Positions 42,469 to 44,682 of a stretch of 44,682 nt of DNA are shown here, in pieces. The stretch spans positions 1 to 44,682 of the forward strand of contig JBNGIO010005753.1 in assembly GCA_049999805.1 (NCBI GenBank). Reading direction: 5' to 3'. The position numbers and the translations under genes were made by a program. The notes beneath the pieces are model-generated. The model saw only the letters and a program-made list of their open reading frames with translations. It did no database searches and was not told the origin of the DNA. The stretch's first letter is position 1; every line of letters starts with the position of its first letter. Source of the stretch: Folioceros fuciformis (lineage: Eukaryota; Anthocerotophyta; Anthocerotopsida; Anthocerotales).

Positions 42469-43124
42469 CGTAAAATCAAGATGGAAAACTCTCCCAACTT
42501 GACAATGCAACATACCACAAGAACCTCTAGGAGACAAAGACATAGCAGGGACGAAGTATGGCTATCTATTAGAATAAGACAAACATCAACGATTCGAGAA
42601 TCCATGGTTGGATAGCCCACATATATAGGCAAAATCCCCAAGAACTCTGGATGAAGTGCCTCCTCAACGGTAGGCACTTTATAATCCTACTTCTCCTTGG
42701 CTTTTGGTCTACTACCAAATAATAACCAACTAAATAGCCTACTTTGTCCTTTTCTTATTTTCTTATTTTTATATTTGTTTTGGAATATCTCGGCAATGGT
42801 TCATATGTGTCATGGTGCCGCTCCTCACATGCATCCAACACACATGGCTCACATCCACCATGACACATACATCCTCTCTCTAGACATGTCATATGCATCC
42901 ACATGTCATCCTTCATCTTCACATGCACACATGCATACATGGCACACACCTTGACATACATGTTATGTGTAGGCCATCCATGGGCCATGCACATGGCATC
43001 ATCAAGCACTTCAACATGAAGCTTATGCCCAGGATGCTCTAGTCAGTATTCAGTCATAGAGTCTCATGTGGTCTTTTCTTCATACACCAACTACATGACA
43101 ACTGTCGCACAGCAGTCGCATAGT
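42469..43124. other. Spacer between the two direct repeats
   Basis: The ~656-bp spacer has no gene recognised. Positions ~42800-43000 are rich in CACATG/CATGTG words. No primer-binding site or polypurine tract was found at the inner edges of the repeats. Confidence 0.5.
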
Positions 43125-43286
43125 TGCATGCCTACCTAGCCTGTCCACAAAGCCTACCTGTGATATCCTTGGCCTATGGCCCAGGATCAACAACCTAGCC
43201 ACAAATTGTCCTTGGCCTATGACCAAGAGCAAGGCTACAAGAAGGGTTGGGTCTGCCTAAGAAGGGCAAGCCTAGGGCCGTGAACA
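43125..43286 (+). repeat. Direct repeat, copy 2
   Basis: This ~162-bp partner of copy 1 begins TGCATGCCTACCTAGCC and ends GTGAACA. The bases outside the pair (GGAGC left, GCCCC right) do not form a target-site duplication. Confidence 0.8.
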
Positions 43287-43371
43287 GCCCCCTTGGGAAT
43301 CTTGGGGGCCTAGCCACTAGGTTTCCCACAAAACTATCTAGACCACCTTGCCTAGAAAACACAATAGCTGC

Positions 43372-44682
43372 TTACCAACGCCCCCACCATCGCAAACGTA
43401 ACTTGTCCAACACTAATGCTGGCTCTGCCTGAGGACGAGTTACGGAATCATCTTCGAGATCCTCATCATCTAGTTGGTCTTCACGTGGCTCCTACTTCAT
43501 CTCAATCTTGCTCGGCAACTTGAATCCAGAGAGATGGTCAACTTGTTCTTCCACAAAGCGCTTGTATGCATCTAGCTGATTGAAAACAGGGTGTATGCCA
43601 TCCTGCCCGGCATCCAGGTCCCTATTGTAAGCTTCCTGAGTTGGGTAATTGAAAAACGGTAACTTACAATAACTGTAAATATGCGGGCTTGCGAGCTTCC
43701 TGAGGCAGTTGAACTCGTCCTTCTCCTCTTGAGTCCAAGCATGCTGGTCAACATAAGGCGTCCTCAGCTTGTTGGTCAGAATGTAAAATTGCCAAGGCCA
43801 TCCTACCACATGATGCCCTAGGGGTTTGCAAATGGTGGAACACTCTAAACCATTCTTTGAGAAAGACCAAGCGATGAGGGTACATGTCTCCCCAATCAAT
43901 GAACTCTGCTAGCAACCTCATCCTGTCAAACCACTGATGCATCTGAAAGTGGTGCTGCAACTTGCTCCAAGCACCTTCTGTATAGCTTTTCCATGCACAA
44001 GGCAACCGCTTATAACCCTGGCGCTGGAGTTCAGTGGGATAATACTCCACCCTACAGCTTTCATGATGCTCCTCGACATACAGCAAGAAGGTGTGAAGTT
44101 CATCGTAACTTGCAGGTGGAATACCTCGTTCAAGGTCATACATGCGCGAATAAAAGAGACTCCACTTACCCACGCTCTAATCATCCACAAATTGGGGTCC
44201 CATCTTGCCCTGAGAAACGTGCTTGAATTGTAAACACTCATAGCACACTCTGGAGGGCACAGCCTCCAGCACCTCCACGCCGCTTGCTCGAGGCCTCCTC
44301 CATGGTTGTTGTGTAGGATGGAATATGCTATTCCTAGTTGCGACCCTGGAATTCACAACACCTGCCAAATGCCTACAAACGTGATATACCTGAGTAGGCT
44401 CAGAGGTACGTTCCGGTTGTCCTAGTAGGTAGGCGTTGTGCTCCGCTGCTCTACTATGAGGAGGTGACTTGAGTGTCCTCCTAGTGTTGTCAGCACTAGT
44501 TGATCGCTCCCTGGGTCGAGGCCGACTTGCCCTAAGCTCCTGCTGGGCTTCCATGGTCTCTAATGGAGGATGCTTGCATAGACGTCCCCTCTTGCGCTTG
44601 GATGACGGTAGCGCTTCCCCTTCTTATGCTTTACCTTCAGCAATTGTGGGTAGGGCAGGGCTTTTACACCTTCTTCCTCGCA
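43372..44682 (-). pseudogene. Unrecognised tryptophan-rich coding sequence, broken, running off the right edge
   Basis: On the minus strand a long coding trace enters from beyond 44682. It is interrupted by TAA near 44630, TAG at 44177-44179, one frameshift near 43820-43860 and TAG at 43492-43494, then closes near 43372. The N-terminal part is basic and Ser/Arg/Pro-rich with a KRKRGR cluster. Next come CYECLQF and a long aromatic-rich globular-looking region with SLFYSRMYDLERGIP, LPCAWKSYTEGAW, HQWFDRMRLLAEFIDWGD, VGWPWQFYIL, HAWTQEEKDEF and FKLPSKIEMK. The tail is acidic. I do not recognise the family. The composition and charge pattern indicate a real former protein, either a host gene or part of a mobile element. 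Confidence 0.55.

Noticed and set aside
42305-43286. TRIM-type miniature LTR retrotransposon formed by the direct repeats
   Set aside because: No primer-binding site or polypurine tract at the inner borders on either strand, and flanking bases do not match. Kept only as a repeat pair.

Overview
This is nuclear DNA of a plant. The evidence is several Ty1/copia retrotransposons, a spliced UTP10/HEATR1 gene with a plant-like sequence, a gene for the plant-specific PLATZ zinc protein, GT-AG introns of mostly about 65-180 bp, and TATA-type promoters. The exact lineage cannot be fixed from the sequence alone. A run of exactly 100 Ns (17087-17186) is an assembly gap. No prokaryotic, organellar, CRISPR or RNA-gene content was recognised.

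Layout. Positions 1-400 are AT-rich and without genes. Positions ~400-7,620 hold two decayed copia elements in the same minus orientation. Element A (~400-3446) lacks RNase H at one end and its gag N-terminus at the other. Element B (3447-~7620) abuts A's gag with an intact 276-bp 3' LTR but has no 5' LTR. Positions 7952-14575 are element C, a complete plus-strand copia insertion. It has 150-bp LTRs differing at 2 sites, a TGAAG target duplication, a Met-type primer site and a polypurine tract. Its protease and integrase carry catalytic substitutions, and it has two extra ORFs (one sense in the leader, one antisense before the 3' LTR). Positions 14.6-18.4 kb are intergenic with degenerate coding traces on the minus strand and the N gap.

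Positions 18405-29198 hold the main gene, a UTP10/HEATR1 homologue with about 39-40 exons. All splice phases outside one short unresolved stretch join cleanly, so it is probably functional. Its product would be the large HEAT-repeat scaffold of the t-UTP/UtpA complex in the nucleolar small-subunit processome, needed for pre-18S rRNA transcription and processing.

Positions 29.2-37.5 kb are a GC-rich island full of hexanucleotide, pentanucleotide and other simple repeats and without a recognisable gene. It ends in a ~23-bp minisatellite. From ~37.5 kb the DNA is abruptly AT-rich.

Positions 39330-41473 hold a five-exon PLATZ-like gene (558 aa predicted). Its proline-rich tail appears to have been built by tandem duplication of an exon-plus-intron unit. 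Positions 42.3-43.3 kb contain a pair of ~162-bp direct repeats. From 43372 to beyond the right edge, a minus-strand, tryptophan-rich coding sequence that I do not recognise is broken by stops and a frameshift.

A theme across the window is decay by C-to-T change. In elements A, B and C and in the unrecognised right-edge gene, most in-frame stops are TAG where Gln or Trp would be expected, many in CHG context. This fits deamination of silenced, methylated repeats. By contrast UTP10 and the PLATZ gene keep open frames.
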